A stretch of DNA of 64,000 nucleotides from Limnomonas spitsbergensis (lineage: Eukaryota > Chlorophyta > Chlorophyceae > Chlamydomonadales), in contig JAYJMM010000042.1 in assembly GCA_037349105.1 (NCBI GenBank), positions 351,501-415,500 of the forward strand, read 5' to 3'. Position 1 is the first letter of the stretch, and every line of letters starts with the position of its first letter. Under the pieces are notes generated by a model. It searched no databases. It was given only the letters and a program-made list of their open reading frames with translations, and was not told where the DNA came from. This document shows, piece after piece, positions 15,301 to 30,300 of the stretch. A program made the translations under genes and the position numbers.

Positions 15301-18300
15301 AGGTAACAGCCAGGCTTATATGGCTCTGCTCCAACAGGTAGCAGGTAACAGCCAGGCTTATATGGCTCTGCTCCAACAGGTAGCAGGTAACAGCCAGGCT
15401 TATATGGCTCTGCTCCAACAGGTAGCAGGTAAGAGCTTGGCTTATATGGCTCTGCTCCAACAGGTAGCAGGTAACAGCCAGGCTTATATGGCTCTGCTCC
15501 AACAGGTAGCAGGTAACAGCCATGCTTATATGGCTCTGCTCCAACAGGTAGCAGGTAACAGCCAGGCATATATGGCTCTGCTCCAACAGGTAGCAGGTAA
15601 CAGCCAGGCTTATATGGCTCTGCTCCAACAGGTAGCAGGTAACAGCCAGGCTTATATGGCTCTGCTCCAACAGGTAGCAGGTAACAGCCAGGCTTATATG
15701 GCTCTGCTCCAACAGGTAGCAGGTAACAGCCAGGCTTATATGGCTCTGCTCCAACAGGTAGCAGGTAACAGCCAGGCTTATATGGCTCTGCTCCAACAGG
15801 TAGCAGGTAACAGCCAGGCATATATGGCTCTGCTCCAACAGGTAGCAAGTAACAGCCGGGCTTATATGGCTCTGCTCCAACAGGTAGCAGGTAACAGCCA
15901 GGCTTATATGGCTCTGCTCCAACAGGTAGCAGGTAACAGCCAAGCTTATATGGCTCTGCTCCAACAGGTAGCAGGTAACAGCCAGGCTTATATGGCTCTG
16001 CTCCAACAGGTAGCAGGTAACAGCCAGGCTTATATGGCTCTGCTCCAACAGGTAGCAGGTAACAGCCAGGCATATATGGCTCTGCTCCAACAGGTAGCAA
16101 GTAACAGCCAGGCTTATATGGCTCTGCTCCAACAGGTAGCAGGTAACAGCCAGGCTTATATGGCTCTGCTCCAACAGGTAGCAGGTAACAGCCAGGCTTA
16201 TATGGCTCTGCTCCAACAGGTAGCAGGTAACAGCCAGGCTTATATGGCTCTGCTCCAAAAGGTAGCAGGTAACAGCCAGGCTTATATGGCTCTGCTCCAA
16301 CAGGTAGCAGGTAACAGCCAGGCTTATATGGCTCTGCTCCAACAGGTAGCAGGTAACAGCCAGGCATATATGGCTCTGCTCCAACAGGTAGCAAGTAACA
16401 GCCAGGCTTATATGGCTCTGCTCCAACATGTAGCAGGTAACAGCCAGGCTTATATGGCTCTGCTCCAACAGGTAGCAGGTAACAGCCAGGCTTATATGGC
16501 TCTGCTCCAACAGGTAGCAGGTAACAGCCAGGCTTATATGGCTCTGCTCCAACAGGTAGCAGGTAACAGCCAGGCTTATATGGCTCTGCTCCAACAGGTA
16601 GCCGGTAACAGCCAGGCTTATATGGCTCTGCTCCAACAGGTAGCAGGTAACAGCCAGGCTTATATGGCTCTGCTCCAACAGGTAGCAGGTAACAGCCAGG
16701 CTTATATGGCTCTGCTCCAACAGGTAGCAGGTAACAGCCAGGCATATATGGCTCTGCTCCAACAGGTAGCAGGTAACAGCCAGGCTTATATGGCTCTGCT
16801 CCAACAGGTAGCAGGTAACAGCCAGGCTTATATGGCTCTGCTCCAACAGGTAGCAGGTAACAGCCAGGCTTATATGACTCTGCTCCAACAGGTAGCAGGT
16901 AACAGCCAGGCTTATATGGCTCTGCTCCAACAGGTAGCAGGTAACAGCCAGGCTTATATGGCTCTGCTCCAACAGGTAGCAGGTAACAGCCAGGCTTATA
17001 TGGCTCTGCTCCAACAGGTAGCAGGTAACAGCCAGGCTTATATGGCTCTGCTCCAACAGGTAGCAGGTAACAGCCAGGCATATATGGCTCTGCTCCAACA
17101 GGTAGCAGGTAACAGCCAGGCTTATATGGCTCTGCTCCAACAGGTAGCAGGTAACAGCCAGGCTTATATGGCTCTGCTCCAACAGGTAGCAGGTAACAGC
17201 CAGGCTTATATGGCTCTGCTCCAACAGGTAGCAGGTAACAGCCAGGCTTATATGGCTCTGCTCCAACAGGTAGCAGGTAACAGCCAGGCTTATATGGCTC
17301 TGCTCCAACAGGTAGCAGGTAACAGCCAGGCTTATATGGCTCTGCTCCAACAAGTAGCAGGTAACAGCCAGGCTTATATGGCTCTGCTCCAACAGGTAGC
17401 AGGTAACAACCAGGCTTATATGGCTCTGCTCCAACAGGTAGCAGGTAACAACCAGGCTTATATGGCTCTGCTCCAACAAGTAGCAGGTAACAGCCAGGCT
17501 TATATGGCTCTGCTCCAACAGGTAGCAGGTAACAGCCAGGCTTATATGACTCTGCTCCAACAGGTAGCAGGTAACAGCCAGGCTTATATGGCTCTGCTCC
17601 AACAGGTAGCAGGTAACAGCCAGGCTTATATGGCTCTGCTCCAACAGGTAGCAGGTAACAGCCAGGCTTATATGGCTCTGCTCCAACAGGTAGCAGGTAA
17701 CAGCCAGGCTTATATGGCTCTGCTCCAACAGGTAGCAGGTAACAGCCAGGCTTATATGGCTCTGCTCCAACAGGTAGCAGGTAACAGCCAGGCATATATG
17801 GCTCTGCTCCAACAGGTAGCAGGTAACAGCCAGGCTTATATGGCTCTGCTCCAACAGGTAGCAGGTAACAGCCAGGCTTATATGGCTCTGCTCCAACAGG
17901 TAGCAGGTAACAGCCAAGCTTATATGGCTCTGCTCCAACAGGTAGCAGGTAACAGCCAGGCTTATATGGCTCTGCTCCAACAGGTAGCAGGTAACAGCCA
18001 GGCTTATATGGCTCTGCTCCAACAGGTAGCAGGTAACAGCCAGGCATATATGGCTCTGCTCCAACAGGTAGCAAGTAACAGCCAGGCTTATATGGCTCTG
18101 CTCCAACAGGTAGCAGGTAACAGCCAGGCTTATATGGCTCTGCTCCAACAGGTAGCAGGTAACAGCCAGGCTTATATGGCTCTGCTCCAACAGGTAGCAG
18201 GTAACAGCCAGGCTTATATGGCTCTGCTCCAAAAGGTAGCAGGTAACAGCCAGGCTTATATGGCTCTGCTCCAACAGGTAGCAGGTAACAGCCAGGCTTA

Positions 18301-21300
18301 TATGGCTCTGCTCCAACAGGTAGCAGGTAACAGCCAGGCATATATGGCTCTGCTCCAACAGGTAGCAAGTAACAGCCAGGCTTATATGGCTCTGCTCCAA
18401 CAGGTAGCAGGTAACAGCCAGGCTTATATGGCTCTGCTCCAACAGGTAGCAGGTAACAGCCAGGCTTATATGGCTCTGCTCCAACAGGTAGCAGGTAACA
18501 GCCAGGCATATATGGCTCTGCTCCAACAGGTAGCAGGTAACAGCCAGGCTTATATGGCTCTGCTCCAACAGGTAGCCGGTAACAGCCAGGCTTATATGGC
18601 TCTGCTCCAACAGGTAGCAGGTAACAGCCAGGCGTATATGGCTCTGCTCCAACAGGTAGCAGGTAACAGCCAGGCTTATATGGCTCTGCTCCAACAGGTA
18701 GCAGGTAACAGCCAGGCTTATATGGCTCTGCTCCAACAGGTAGCAGGTAACAGCCAGGCTTATATGGCTCTGCTCCAACAGGTAGCAGGTAACAGCCAGG
18801 CTTATATGGCTCTGCTCCAACAGGTAGCAGGTAACAGCCAGGCTTATATGGCTCTGCTCCAACAGGTAGCAGGTAACAGCCAGGCTTATATGGCTCTGCT
18901 CCAACAGGTAGCAGGTAACAGCCAGGCTTATATGGCTCTGCTCCAACAGGTAGCAGGTAACAGCCAGGCTTATATGGCTCTGCTCCAACAGGTAGCAGGT
19001 AACAACCAGGCATATATGGCTCTGCTCCAACAGGTAGCAGGTAACAGCCAGGCTTATATGGCTCTGCTCCAACAGGTAGCAGGTAACAGCCAGGCATATA
19101 TGGCTCTGCTCCAACAGGTAGCAGGTAACAGCCAGGCTTATATGGCTCTGCTCCAACAGGTAGCAGGTAACAGCCAGGCTTATATGGCTCTGCTCCAACA
19201 GGTAGCAGGTAACAGCCAGGCTTATATGGCTCTGCTCCAACAGGTAGCAGGTAACAACCAGGCATATATGGCTCTGCTCCAACAGGTAGCAGGTAACAGC
19301 CAGGCTTATATGGCTCTGCTCCAACAGGTAGCAGGTAACAGCCAGGCATATATGGCTCTGCTCCAACAGGTAGCAGGTAACAGCCAGGCTTATATGGCTC
19401 TGCTCCAACAAGTAGCAGGTAACAGCCAGGCTTATATGGCTCTGCTCCAACAGGTAGCAGGTAACAGCCAGGCTTATATGGCTCTGCTCCAACAGGTAGC
19501 AGGTAACAGCCAGGCTTATATGGCTCTGCTCCAACAGGTAGCAGGTAACAGCCAGGCTCATATGGCTCTGCTCCAACAGGTAGCAGGTAACAGCCAGGCT
19601 TATATGGCTCTGCTCCAACAGGTAGCAGGTAACAGCCATGCATATATGGCTCTGCTCCAACAGGTAGCAGGTAACAGTCAGGCTTATATGGCTCTGCTCC
19701 AACAAGTAGCAGGTAACAGCCAGGCTTATATGGCTCTGCTCCAACAGGTAGCAGGTAACAGCCAGGCTTATATGGCTCTGCTCCAACAGGTAGCAGGTAA
19801 CAGCCATGCTTATATGGCTCTGCTCCAACAGGTAGCAGGTAACAGCCATGCATATATGGCTATGCTCCAACAGGTAGCAGGTAACAGCCAGGCTTATATG
19901 GCTCTGCTCCAACAAGTAGCAGGTAACAGCCAGGCTTATATGGCTCTGCTCCAACAGGTAGCAGGTAACAGCCAGGCATATATGGCTCTGCTCCAACAGG
20001 TAGCAGGTAACAGCCAGGCTTATATGGCTCTGCTCCAACAAGTAGCAGGTAACAGCCAGGCTTATATGGCTCTGCTCCAACAGGTAGCAGGTAACAGCCA
20101 GGCTTATATGGCTCTGCTCCAACAGGTAGCAGGTAACAGCCATGCTTATATGGCTCTGCTCCAACAGGTAGGAGGTAACAGCCAGGCATATATGGCTCTG
20201 CTCCAACAGGTAGCAGGTAACAGCCAGGCTTATATGGCTCTGCTCCAACAAGTAGCAGGTAACAGCCAGGCTTATATGGCTCTGCTCCAACAGGTAGCAG
20301 GTAACAGCCAGGCTTATATGGCTCTGCTCCAACAGGTAGCAGGTAACAGCCAGGCTTATATGGCTCTGCTCCAACAAGTAGCAGGTAACAGCCAGGCTTA
20401 TATGGCTCTGCTCCAACAGGTAGCAGGTAACAGCCAGGCTTATATGACTCTGCTCCAACAGGTAGCAGGTAACAGCCAGGCTTATATGGCTCTGCTCCAA
20501 CAGGTAGCAGGTAACAGCCAGGCTTATATGGCTCTGCTCCAACAGGTAGCAGGTAACAGCCAGGCTTATATGGCTCTGCTCCAACAGGTAGCAGGTAACA
20601 GCCAGGCTTATATGGCTCTGCTCCAACAGGTAGCAGGTAACAGCCAGGCTTATATGGCTCTGCTCCAACAGGTAGCAGGTAAGAGCTTGGCTTATATGGC
20701 TCTGCTCCAACAGGTAGCAGGTAACAGCCAGGCTTATATGGCTCTGCTCCAACAGGTAGCAGGTAACAGCCATGCTTATATGGCTCTGCTCCAACAGGTA
20801 GCAGGTAACAGCCAGGCATATATGGCTCTGCTCCAACAGGTAGCAGGTAACAGCCAGGCTTATATGGCTCTGCTCCAACAGGTAGCAGGTAACAGCCAGG
20901 CTTATATGGCTCTGCTCCAACAGGTAGCAGGTAACAGCCAGGCTTATATGGCTCTGCTCCAACAGGTAGCAGGTAACAGCCAGGCTTATATGGCTCTGCT
21001 CCAACAGGTAGCAGGTAACAGCCAGGCTTATATGGCTCTGCTCCAACAGGTAGCAGGTAACAGCCAGGCATATATGGCTCTGCTCCAACAGGTAGCAAGT
21101 AACAGCCGGGCTTATATGGCTCTGCTCCAACAGGTAGCAGGTAACAGCCAGGCTTATATGGCTCTGCTCCAACAGGTAGCAGGTAACAGCCAAGCTTATA
21201 TGGCTCTGCTCCAACAGGTAGCAGGTAACAGCCAGGCTTATATGGCTCTGCTCCAACAGGTAGCAGGTAACAGCCAGGCTTATATGGCTCTGCTCCAACA

Positions 21301-24300
21301 GGTAGCAGGTAACAGCCAGGCATATATGGCTCTGCTCCAACAGGTAGCAAGTAACAGCCAGGCTTATATGGCTCTGCTCCAACAGGTAGCAGGTAACAGC
21401 CAGGCTTATATGGCTCTGCTCCAACAGGTAGCAGGTAACAGCCAGGCTTATATGGCTCTGCTCCAACAGGTAGCAGGTAACAGCCAGGCTTATATGGCTC
21501 TGCTCCAAAAGGTAGCAGGTAACAGCCAGGCTTATATGGCTCTGCTCCAACAGGTAGCAGGTAACAGCCAGGCTTATATGGCTCTGCTCCAACAGGTAGC
21601 AGGTAACAGCCAGGCATATATGGCTCTGCTCCAACAGGTAGCAAGTAACAGCCAGGCTTATATGGCTCTGCTCCAACAGGTAGCAGGTAACAGCCAGGCT
21701 TATATGGCTCTGCTCCAACAGGTAGCAGGTAACAGCCAGGCTTATATGGCTCTGCTCCAACAGGTAGCAGGTAACAGCCAGGCTTATATGGCTCTGCTCC
21801 AACAGGTAGCAGGTAACAACCAGGCATATATGGCTCTGCTCCAACAGGTAGCAGGTAACAGCCAGGCTTATATGGCTCTGCTCCAACAGGTAGCAGGTAA
21901 CAGCCAGGCATATATGGCTCTGCTCCAACAGGTAGCAGGTAACAGCCAGGCTTATATGGCTCTGCTCCAACAGGTAGCAGGTAACAGCCAGGCTTATATG
22001 GCTCTGCTCCAACAGGTAGCAGGTAACAGCCAGGCTTATATGGCTCTGCTCCAACAGGTAGCAGGTAACAACCAGGCATATATGGCTCTGCTCCAACAGG
22101 TAGCAGGTAACAGCCAGGCTTATATGGCTCTGCTCCAACAGGTAGCAGGTAACAGCCAGGCATATATGGCTCTGCTCCAACAGGTAGCAGGTAACAGCCA
22201 GGCTTATATGGCTCTGCTCCAACAAGTAGCAGGTAACAGCCAGGCTTATATGGCTCTGCTCCAACAGGTAGCAGGTAACAGCCAGGCTTATATGGCTCTG
22301 CTCCAACAGGTAGCAGGTAACAGCCAGGCTTATATGGCTCTGCTCCAACAGGTAGCAGGTAACAGCCAGGCTCATATGGCTCTGCTCCAACAGGTAGCAG
22401 GTAACAGCCAGGCTTATATGGCTCTGCTCCAACAGGTAGCAGGTAACAGCCATGCATATATGGCTCTGCTCCAACAGGTAGCAGGTAACAGTCAGGCTTA
22501 TATGGCTCTGCTCCAACAAGTAGCAGGTAACAGCCAGGCTTATATGGCTCTGCTCCAACAGGTAGCAGGTAACAGCCAGGCTTATATGGCTCTGCTCCAA
22601 CAGGTAGCAGGTAACAGCCATGCTTATATGGCTCTGCTCCAACAGGTAGCAGGTAACAGCCATGCATATATGGCTATGCTCCAACAGGTAGCAGGTAACA
22701 GCCAGGCTTATATGGCTCTGCTCCAACAAGTAGCAGGTAACAGCCAGGCTTATATGGCTCTGCTCCAACAGGTAGCAGGTAACAGCCAGGCATATATGGC
22801 TCTGCTCCAACAGGTAGCAGGTAACAGCCAGGCTTATATGGCTCTGCTCCAACAAGTAGCAGGTAACAGCCAGGCTTATATGGCTCTGCTCCAACAGGTA
22901 GCAGGTAACAGCCAGGCTTATATGGCTCTGCTCCAACAGGTAGCAGGTAACAGCCATGCTTATATGGCTCTGCTCCAACAGGTAGGAGGTAACAGCCAGG
23001 CATATATGGCTCTGCTCCAACAGGTAGCAGGTAACAGCCAGGCTTATATGGCTCTGCTCCAACAAGTAGCAGGTAACAGCCAGGCTTATATGGCTCTGCT
23101 CCAACAGGTAGCAGGTAACAACCAGGCTTATATGGCTCTGCTCCAACAGGTAGCAGGTAACAGCCAGGCTTATATGGCTCTGCTCCAACAAGTAGCAGGT
23201 AACAGCCAGGCTTATATGGCTCTGCTCCAACAGGTAGCAGGTAACAGCCAGGCTTATATGACTCTGCTCCAACAGGTAGCAGGTAACAGCCAGGCTTATA
23301 TGGCTCTGCTCCAACAGGTAGCAGGTAACAGCCAGGCTTATATGGCTCTGCTCCAACAGGTAGCAGGTAACAGCCAGGCTTATATGGCTCTGCTCCAACA
23401 GGTAGCAGGTAACAGCCAGGCTTATATGGCTCTGCTCCAACAGGTAGCAGGTAACAGCCAGGCTTATATGGCTCTGCTCCAACAGGTAGCAGGTAAGAGC
23501 TTGGCTTATATGGCTCTGCTCCAACAGGTAGCAGGTAACAGCCAGGCTTATATGGCTCTGCTCCAACAGGTAGCAGGTAACAGCCATGCTTATATGGCTC
23601 TGCTCCAACAGGTAGCAGGTAACAGCCAGGCATATATGGCTCTGCTCCAACAGGTAGCAGGTAACAGCCAGGCTTATATGGCTCTGCTCCAACAGGTAGC
23701 AGGTAACAGCCAGGCTTATATGGCTCTGCTCCAACAGGTAGCAGGTAACAGCCAGGCTTATATGGCTCTGCTCCAACAGGTAGCAGGTAACAGCCAGGCT
23801 TATATGGCTCTGCTCCAACAGGTAGCAGGTAACAGCCAGGCTTATATGGCTCTGCTCCAACAGGTAGCAGGTAACAGCCAGGCATATATGGCTCTGCTCC
23901 AACAGGTAGCAAGTAACAGCCGGGCTTATATGGCTCTGCTCCAACAGGTAGCAGGTAACAGCCAGGCTTATATGGCTCTGCTCCAACAGGTAGCAGGTAA
24001 CAGCCAAGCTTATATGGCTCTGCTCCAACAGGTAGCAGGTAACAGCCAGGCTTATATGGCTCTGCTCCAACAGGTAGCAGGTAACAGCCAGGCTTATATG
24101 GCTCTGCTCCAACAGGTAGCAGGTAACAGCCAGGCATATATGGCTCTGCTCCAACAGGTAGCAAGTAACAGCCAGGCTTATATGGCTCTGCTCCAACAGG
24201 TAGCAGGTAACAGCCAGGCTTATATGGCTCTGCTCCAACAGGTAGCAGGTAACAGCCAGGCTTATATGGCTCTGCTCCAACAGGTAGCAGGTAACAGCCA

Positions 24301-27300
24301 GGCTTATATGGCTCTGCTCCAACAGGTAGCAGGTAACAGCCAGGCTTATATGGCTCTGCTCCAACAGGTAGCAGGTAACAGCCAGGCATATATGGCTCTG
24401 CTCCAACAGGTAGCAGGTAACAGCCAGGCTTATATGGCTCTGCTCCAACAGGTAGCCGGTAACAGCCAGGCTTATATGGCTCTGCTCCAACAGGTAGCAG
24501 GTAACAGCCAGGCGTATATGGCTCTGCTCCAACAGGTAGCAGGTAACAGCCAGGCTTATATGGCTCTGCTCCAACAGGTAGCAGGTAACAGCCAGGCTTA
24601 TATGGCTCTGCTCCAACAGGTAGCAGGTAACAGCCAGGCTTATATGGCTCTGCTCCAACAGGTAGCAGGTAACAGCCAGGCTTATATGGCTCTGCTCCAA
24701 CAGGTAGCAGGTAACAGCCAGGCTTATATGGCTCTGCTCCAACAGGTAGCAGGTAACAGCCAGGCTTATATGGCTCTGCTCCAACAGGTAGCAGGTAACA
24801 GCCAGGCTTATATGGCTCTGCTCCAACAGGTAGCAGGTAACAGCCAGGCTTATATGGCTCTGCTCCAACAGGTAGCAGGTAACAACCAGGCATATATGGC
24901 TCTGCTCCAACAGGTAGCAGGTAACAGCCAGGCTTATATGGCTCTGCTCCAACAGGTAGCAGGTAACAGCCAGGCATATATGGCTCTGCTCCAACAGGTA
25001 GCAGGTAACAGCCAGGCTTATATGGCTCTGCTCCAACAGGTAGCAGGTAACAGCCAGGCTTATATGGCTCTGCTCCAACAGGTAGCAGGTAACAGCCAGG
25101 CTTATATGGCTCTGCTCCAACAGGTAGCAGGTAACAACCAGGCATATATGGCTCTGCTCCAACAGGTAGCAGGTAACAGCCAGGCTTATATGGCTCTGCT
25201 CCAACAGGTAGCAGGTAACAGCCAGGCATATATGGCTCTGCTCCAACAGGTAGCAGGTAACAGCCAGGCTTATATGGCTCTGCTCCAACAAGTAGCAGGT
25301 AACAGCCAGGCTTATATGGCTCTGCTCCAACAGGTAGCAGGTAACAGCCAGGCTTATATGGCTCTGCTCCAACAGGTAGCAGGTAACAGCCAGGCTTATA
25401 TGGCTCTGCTCCAACAGGTAGCAGGTAACAGCCAGGCTCATATGGCTCTGCTCCAACAGGTAGCAGGTAACAGCCAGGCTTATATGGCTCTGCTCCAACA
25501 GGTAGCAGGTAACAGCCATGCATATATGGCTCTGCTCCAACAGGTAGCAGGTAACAGTCAGGCTTATATGGCTCTGCTCCAACAAGTAGCAGGTAACAGC
25601 CAGGCTTATATGGCTCTGCTCCAACAGGTAGCAGGTAACAGCCAGGCTTATATGGCTCTGCTCCAACAGGTAGCAGGTAACAGCCATGCTTATATGGCTC
25701 TGCTCCAACAGGTAGCAGGTAACAGCCATGCATATATGGCTATGCTCCAACAGGTAGCAGGTAACAGCCAGGCTTATATGGCTCTGCTCCAACAAGTAGC
25801 AGGTAACAGCCAGGCTTATATGGCTCTGCTCCAACAGGTAGCAGGTAACAGCCAGGCATATATGGCTCTGCTCCAACAGGTAGCAGGTAACAGCCAGGCT
25901 TATATGGCTCTGCTCCAACAAGTAGCAGGTAACAGCCAGGCTTATATGGCTCTGCTCCAACAGGTAGCAGGTAACAGCCAGGCTTATATGGCTCTGCTCC
26001 AACAGGTAGCAGGTAACAGCCATGCTTATATGGCTCTGCTCCAACAGGTAGGAGGTAACAGCCAGGCATATATGGCTCTGCTCCAACAGGTAGCAGGTAA
26101 CAGCCAGGCTTATATGGCTCTGCTCCAACAAGTAGCAGGTAACAGCCAGGCTTATATGGCTCTGCTCCAACAGGTAGCAGGTAACAGCCAGGCTTATATG
26201 GCTCTGCTCCAACAGGTAGCAGGTAACAGCCAGGCTTATATGGCTCTGCTCCAACAAGTAGCAGGTAACAGCCAGGCTTATATGGCTCTGCTCCAACAGG
26301 TAGCAGGTAACAGCCAGGCTTATATGACTCTGCTCCAACAGGTAGCAGGTAACAGCCAGGCTTATATGGCTCTGCTCCAACAGGTAGCAGGTAACAGCCA
26401 GGCTTATATGGCTCTGCTCCAACAGGTAGCAGGTAACAGCCAGGCTTATATGGCTCTGCTCCAACAGGTAGCAGGTAACAGCCAGGCTTATATGGCTCTG
26501 CTCCAACAGGTAGCAGGTAACAGCCAGGCTTATATGGCTCTGCTCCAACAGGTAGCAGGTAAGAGCTTGGCTTATATGGCTCTGCTCCAACAGGTAGCAG
26601 GTAACAGCCAGGCTTATATGGCTCTGCTCCAACAGGTAGCAGGTAACAGCCATGCTTATATGGCTCTGCTCCAACAGGTAGCAGGTAACAGCCAGGCATA
26701 TATGGCTCTGCTCCAACAGGTAGCAGGTAACAGCCAGGCTTATATGGCTCTGCTCCAACAGGTAGCAGGTAACAGCCAGGCTTATATGGCTCTGCTCCAA
26801 CAGGTAGCAGGTAACAGCCAGGCTTATATGGCTCTGCTCCAACAGGTAGCAGGTAACAGCCAGGCTTATATGGCTCTGCTCCAACAGGTAGCAGGTAACA
26901 GCCAGGCTTATATGGCTCTGCTCCAACAGGTAGCAGGTAACAGCCAGGCATATATGGCTCTGCTCCAACAGGTAGCAAGTAACAGCCGGGCTTATATGGC
27001 TCTGCTCCAACAGGTAGCAGGTAACAGCCAGGCTTATATGGCTCTGCTCCAACAGGTAGCAGGTAACAGCCAAGCTTATATGGCTCTGCTCCAACAGGTA
27101 GCAGGTAACAGCCAGGCTTATATGGCTCTGCTCCAACAGGTAGCAGGTAACAGCCAGGCTTATATGGCTCTGCTCCAACAGGTAGCAGGTAACAGCCAGG
27201 CATATATGGCTCTGCTCCAACAGGTAGCAAGTAACAGCCAGGCTTATATGGCTCTGCTCCAACAGGTAGCAGGTAACAGCCAGGCTTATATGGCTCTGCT

Positions 27301-30300
27301 CCAACAGGTAGCAGGTAACAGCCAGGCTTATATGGCTCTGCTCCAACAGGTAGCAGGTAACAGCCAGGCTTATATGGCTCTGCTCCAAAAGGTAGCAGGT
27401 AACAGCCAGGCTTATATGGCTCTGCTCCAACAGGTAGCAGGTAACAGCCAGGCTTATATGGCTCTGCTCCAACAGGTAGCAGGTAACAGCCAGGCATATA
27501 TGGCTCTGCTCCAACAGGTAGCAAGTAACAGCCAGGCTTATATGGCTCTGCTCCAACAGGTAGCAGGTAACAGCCAGGCTTATATGGCTCTGCTCCAACA
27601 GGTAGCAGGTAACAGCCAGGCTTATATGGCTCTGCTCCAACAGGTAGCAGGTAACAGCCAGGCTTATATGGCTCTGCTCCAACAGGTAGCAGGTAACAAC
27701 CAGGCATATATGGCTCTGCTCCAACAGGTAGCAGGTAACAGCCAGGCTTATATGGCTCTGCTCCAACAGGTAGCAGGTAACAGCCAGGCATATATGGCTC
27801 TGCTCCAACAGGTAGCAGGTAACAGCCAGGCTTATATGGCTCTGCTCCAACAGGTAGCAGGTAACAGCCAGGCTTATATGGCTCTGCTCCAACAGGTAGC
27901 AGGTAACAGCCAGGCTTATATGGCTCTGCTCCAACAGGTAGCAGGTAACAACCAGGCATATATGGCTCTGCTCCAACAGGTAGCAGGTAACAGCCAGGCT
28001 TATATGGCTCTGCTCCAACAGGTAGCAGGTAACAGCCAGGCATATATGGCTCTGCTCCAACAGGTAGCAGGTAACAGCCAGGCTTATATGGCTCTGCTCC
28101 AACAAGTAGCAGGTAACAGCCAGGCTTATATGGCTCTGCTCCAACAGGTAGCAGGTAACAGCCAGGCTTATATGGCTCTGCTCCAACAGGTAGCAGGTAA
28201 CAGCCAGGCTTATATGGCTCTGCTCCAACAGGTAGCAGGTAACAGCCAGGCTCATATGGCTCTGCTCCAACAGGTAGCAGGTAACAGCCAGGCTTATATG
28301 GCTCTGCTCCAACAGGTAGCAGGTAACAGCCATGCATATATGGCTCTGCTCCAACAGGTAGCAGGTAACAGTCAGGCTTATATGGCTCTGCTCCAACAAG
28401 TAGCAGGTAACAGCCAGGCTTATATGGCTCTGCTCCAACAGGTAGCAGGTAACAGCCAGGCTTATATGGCTCTGCTCCAACAGGTAGCAGGTAACAGCCA
28501 TGCTTATATGGCTCTGCTCCAACAGGTAGCAGGTAACAGCCATGCATATATGGCTATGCTCCAACAGGTAGCAGGTAACAGCCAGGCTTATATGGCTCTG
28601 CTCCAACAAGTAGCAGGTAACAGCCAGGCTTATATGGCTCTGCTCCAACAGGTAGCAGGTAACAGCCAGGCATATATGGCTCTGCTCCAACAGGTAGCAG
28701 GTAACAGCCAGGCTTATATGGCTCTGCTCCAACAAGTAGCAGGTAACAGCCAGGCTTATATGGCTCTGCTCCAACAGGTAGCAGGTAACAGCCAGGCTTA
28801 TATGGCTCTGCTCCAACAGGTAGCAGGTAACAGCCATGCTTATATGGCTCTGCTCCAACAGGTAGGAGGTAACAGCCAGGCATATATGGCTCTGCTCCAA
28901 CAGGTAGCAGGTAACAGCCAGGCTTATATGGCTCTGCTCCAACAAGTAGCAGGTAACAGCCAGGCTTATATGGCTCTGCTCCAACAGGTAGCAGGTAACA
29001 ACCAGGCTTATATGGCTCTGCTCCAACAGGTAGCAGGTAACAGCCAGGCTTATATGGCTCTGCTCCAACAAGTAGCAGGTAACAGCCAGGCTTATATGGC
29101 TCTGCTCCAACAGGTAGCAGGTAACAGCCAGGCTTATATGACTCTGCTCCAACAGGTAGCAGGTAACAGCCAGGCTTATATGGCTCTGCTCCAACAGGTA
29201 GCAGGTAACAGCCAGGCTTATATGGCTCTGCTCCAACAGGTAGCAGGTAACAGCCAGGCTTATATGGCTCTGCTCCAACAGGTAGCAGGTAACAGCCAGG
29301 CTTATATGGCTCTGCTCCAACAGGTAGCAGGTAACAGCCAGGCTTATATGGCTCTGCTCCAACAGGTAGCAGGTAAGAGCTTGGCTTATATGGCTCTGCT
29401 CCAACAGGTAGCAGGTAACAGCCAGGCTTATATGGCTCTGCTCCAACAGGTAGCAGGTAACAGCCATGCTTATATGGCTCTGCTCCAACAGGTAGCAGGT
29501 AACAGCCAGGCATATATGGCTCTGCTCCAACAGGTAGCAGGTAACAGCCAGGCTTATATGGCTCTGCTCCAACAGGTAGCAGGTAACAGCCAGGCTTATA
29601 TGGCTCTGCTCCAACAGGTAGCAGGTAACAGCCAGGCTTATATGGCTCTGCTCCAACAGGTAGCAGGTAACAGCCAGGCTTATATGGCTCTGCTCCAACA
29701 GGTAGCAGGTAACAGCCAGGCTTATATGGCTCTGCTCCAACAGGTAGCAGGTAACAGCCAGGCATATATGGCTCTGCTCCAACAGGTAGCAAGTAACAGC
29801 CGGGCTTATATGGCTCTGCTCCAACAGGTAGCAGGTAACAGCCAGGCTTATATGGCTCTGCTCCAACAGGTAGCAGGTAACAGCCAAGCTTATATGGCTC
29901 TGCTCCAACAGGTAGCAGGTAACAGCCAGGCTTATATGGCTCTGCTCCAACAGGTAGCAGGTAACAGCCAGGCTTATATGGCTCTGCTCCAACAGGTAGC
30001 AGGTAACAGCCAGGCATATATGGCTCTGCTCCAACAGGTAGCAAGTAACAGCCAGGCTTATATGGCTCTGCTCCAACAGGTAGCAGGTAACAGCCAGGCT
30101 TATATGGCTCTGCTCCAACAGGTAGCAGGTAACAGCCAGGCTTATATGGCTCTGCTCCAACAGGTAGCAGGTAACAGCCAGGCTTATATGGCTCTGCTCC
30201 AAAAGGTAGCAGGTAACAGCCAGGCTTATATGGCTCTGCTCCAACAGGTAGCAGGTAACAGCCAGGCTTATATGGCTCTGCTCCAACAGGTAGCAGGTAA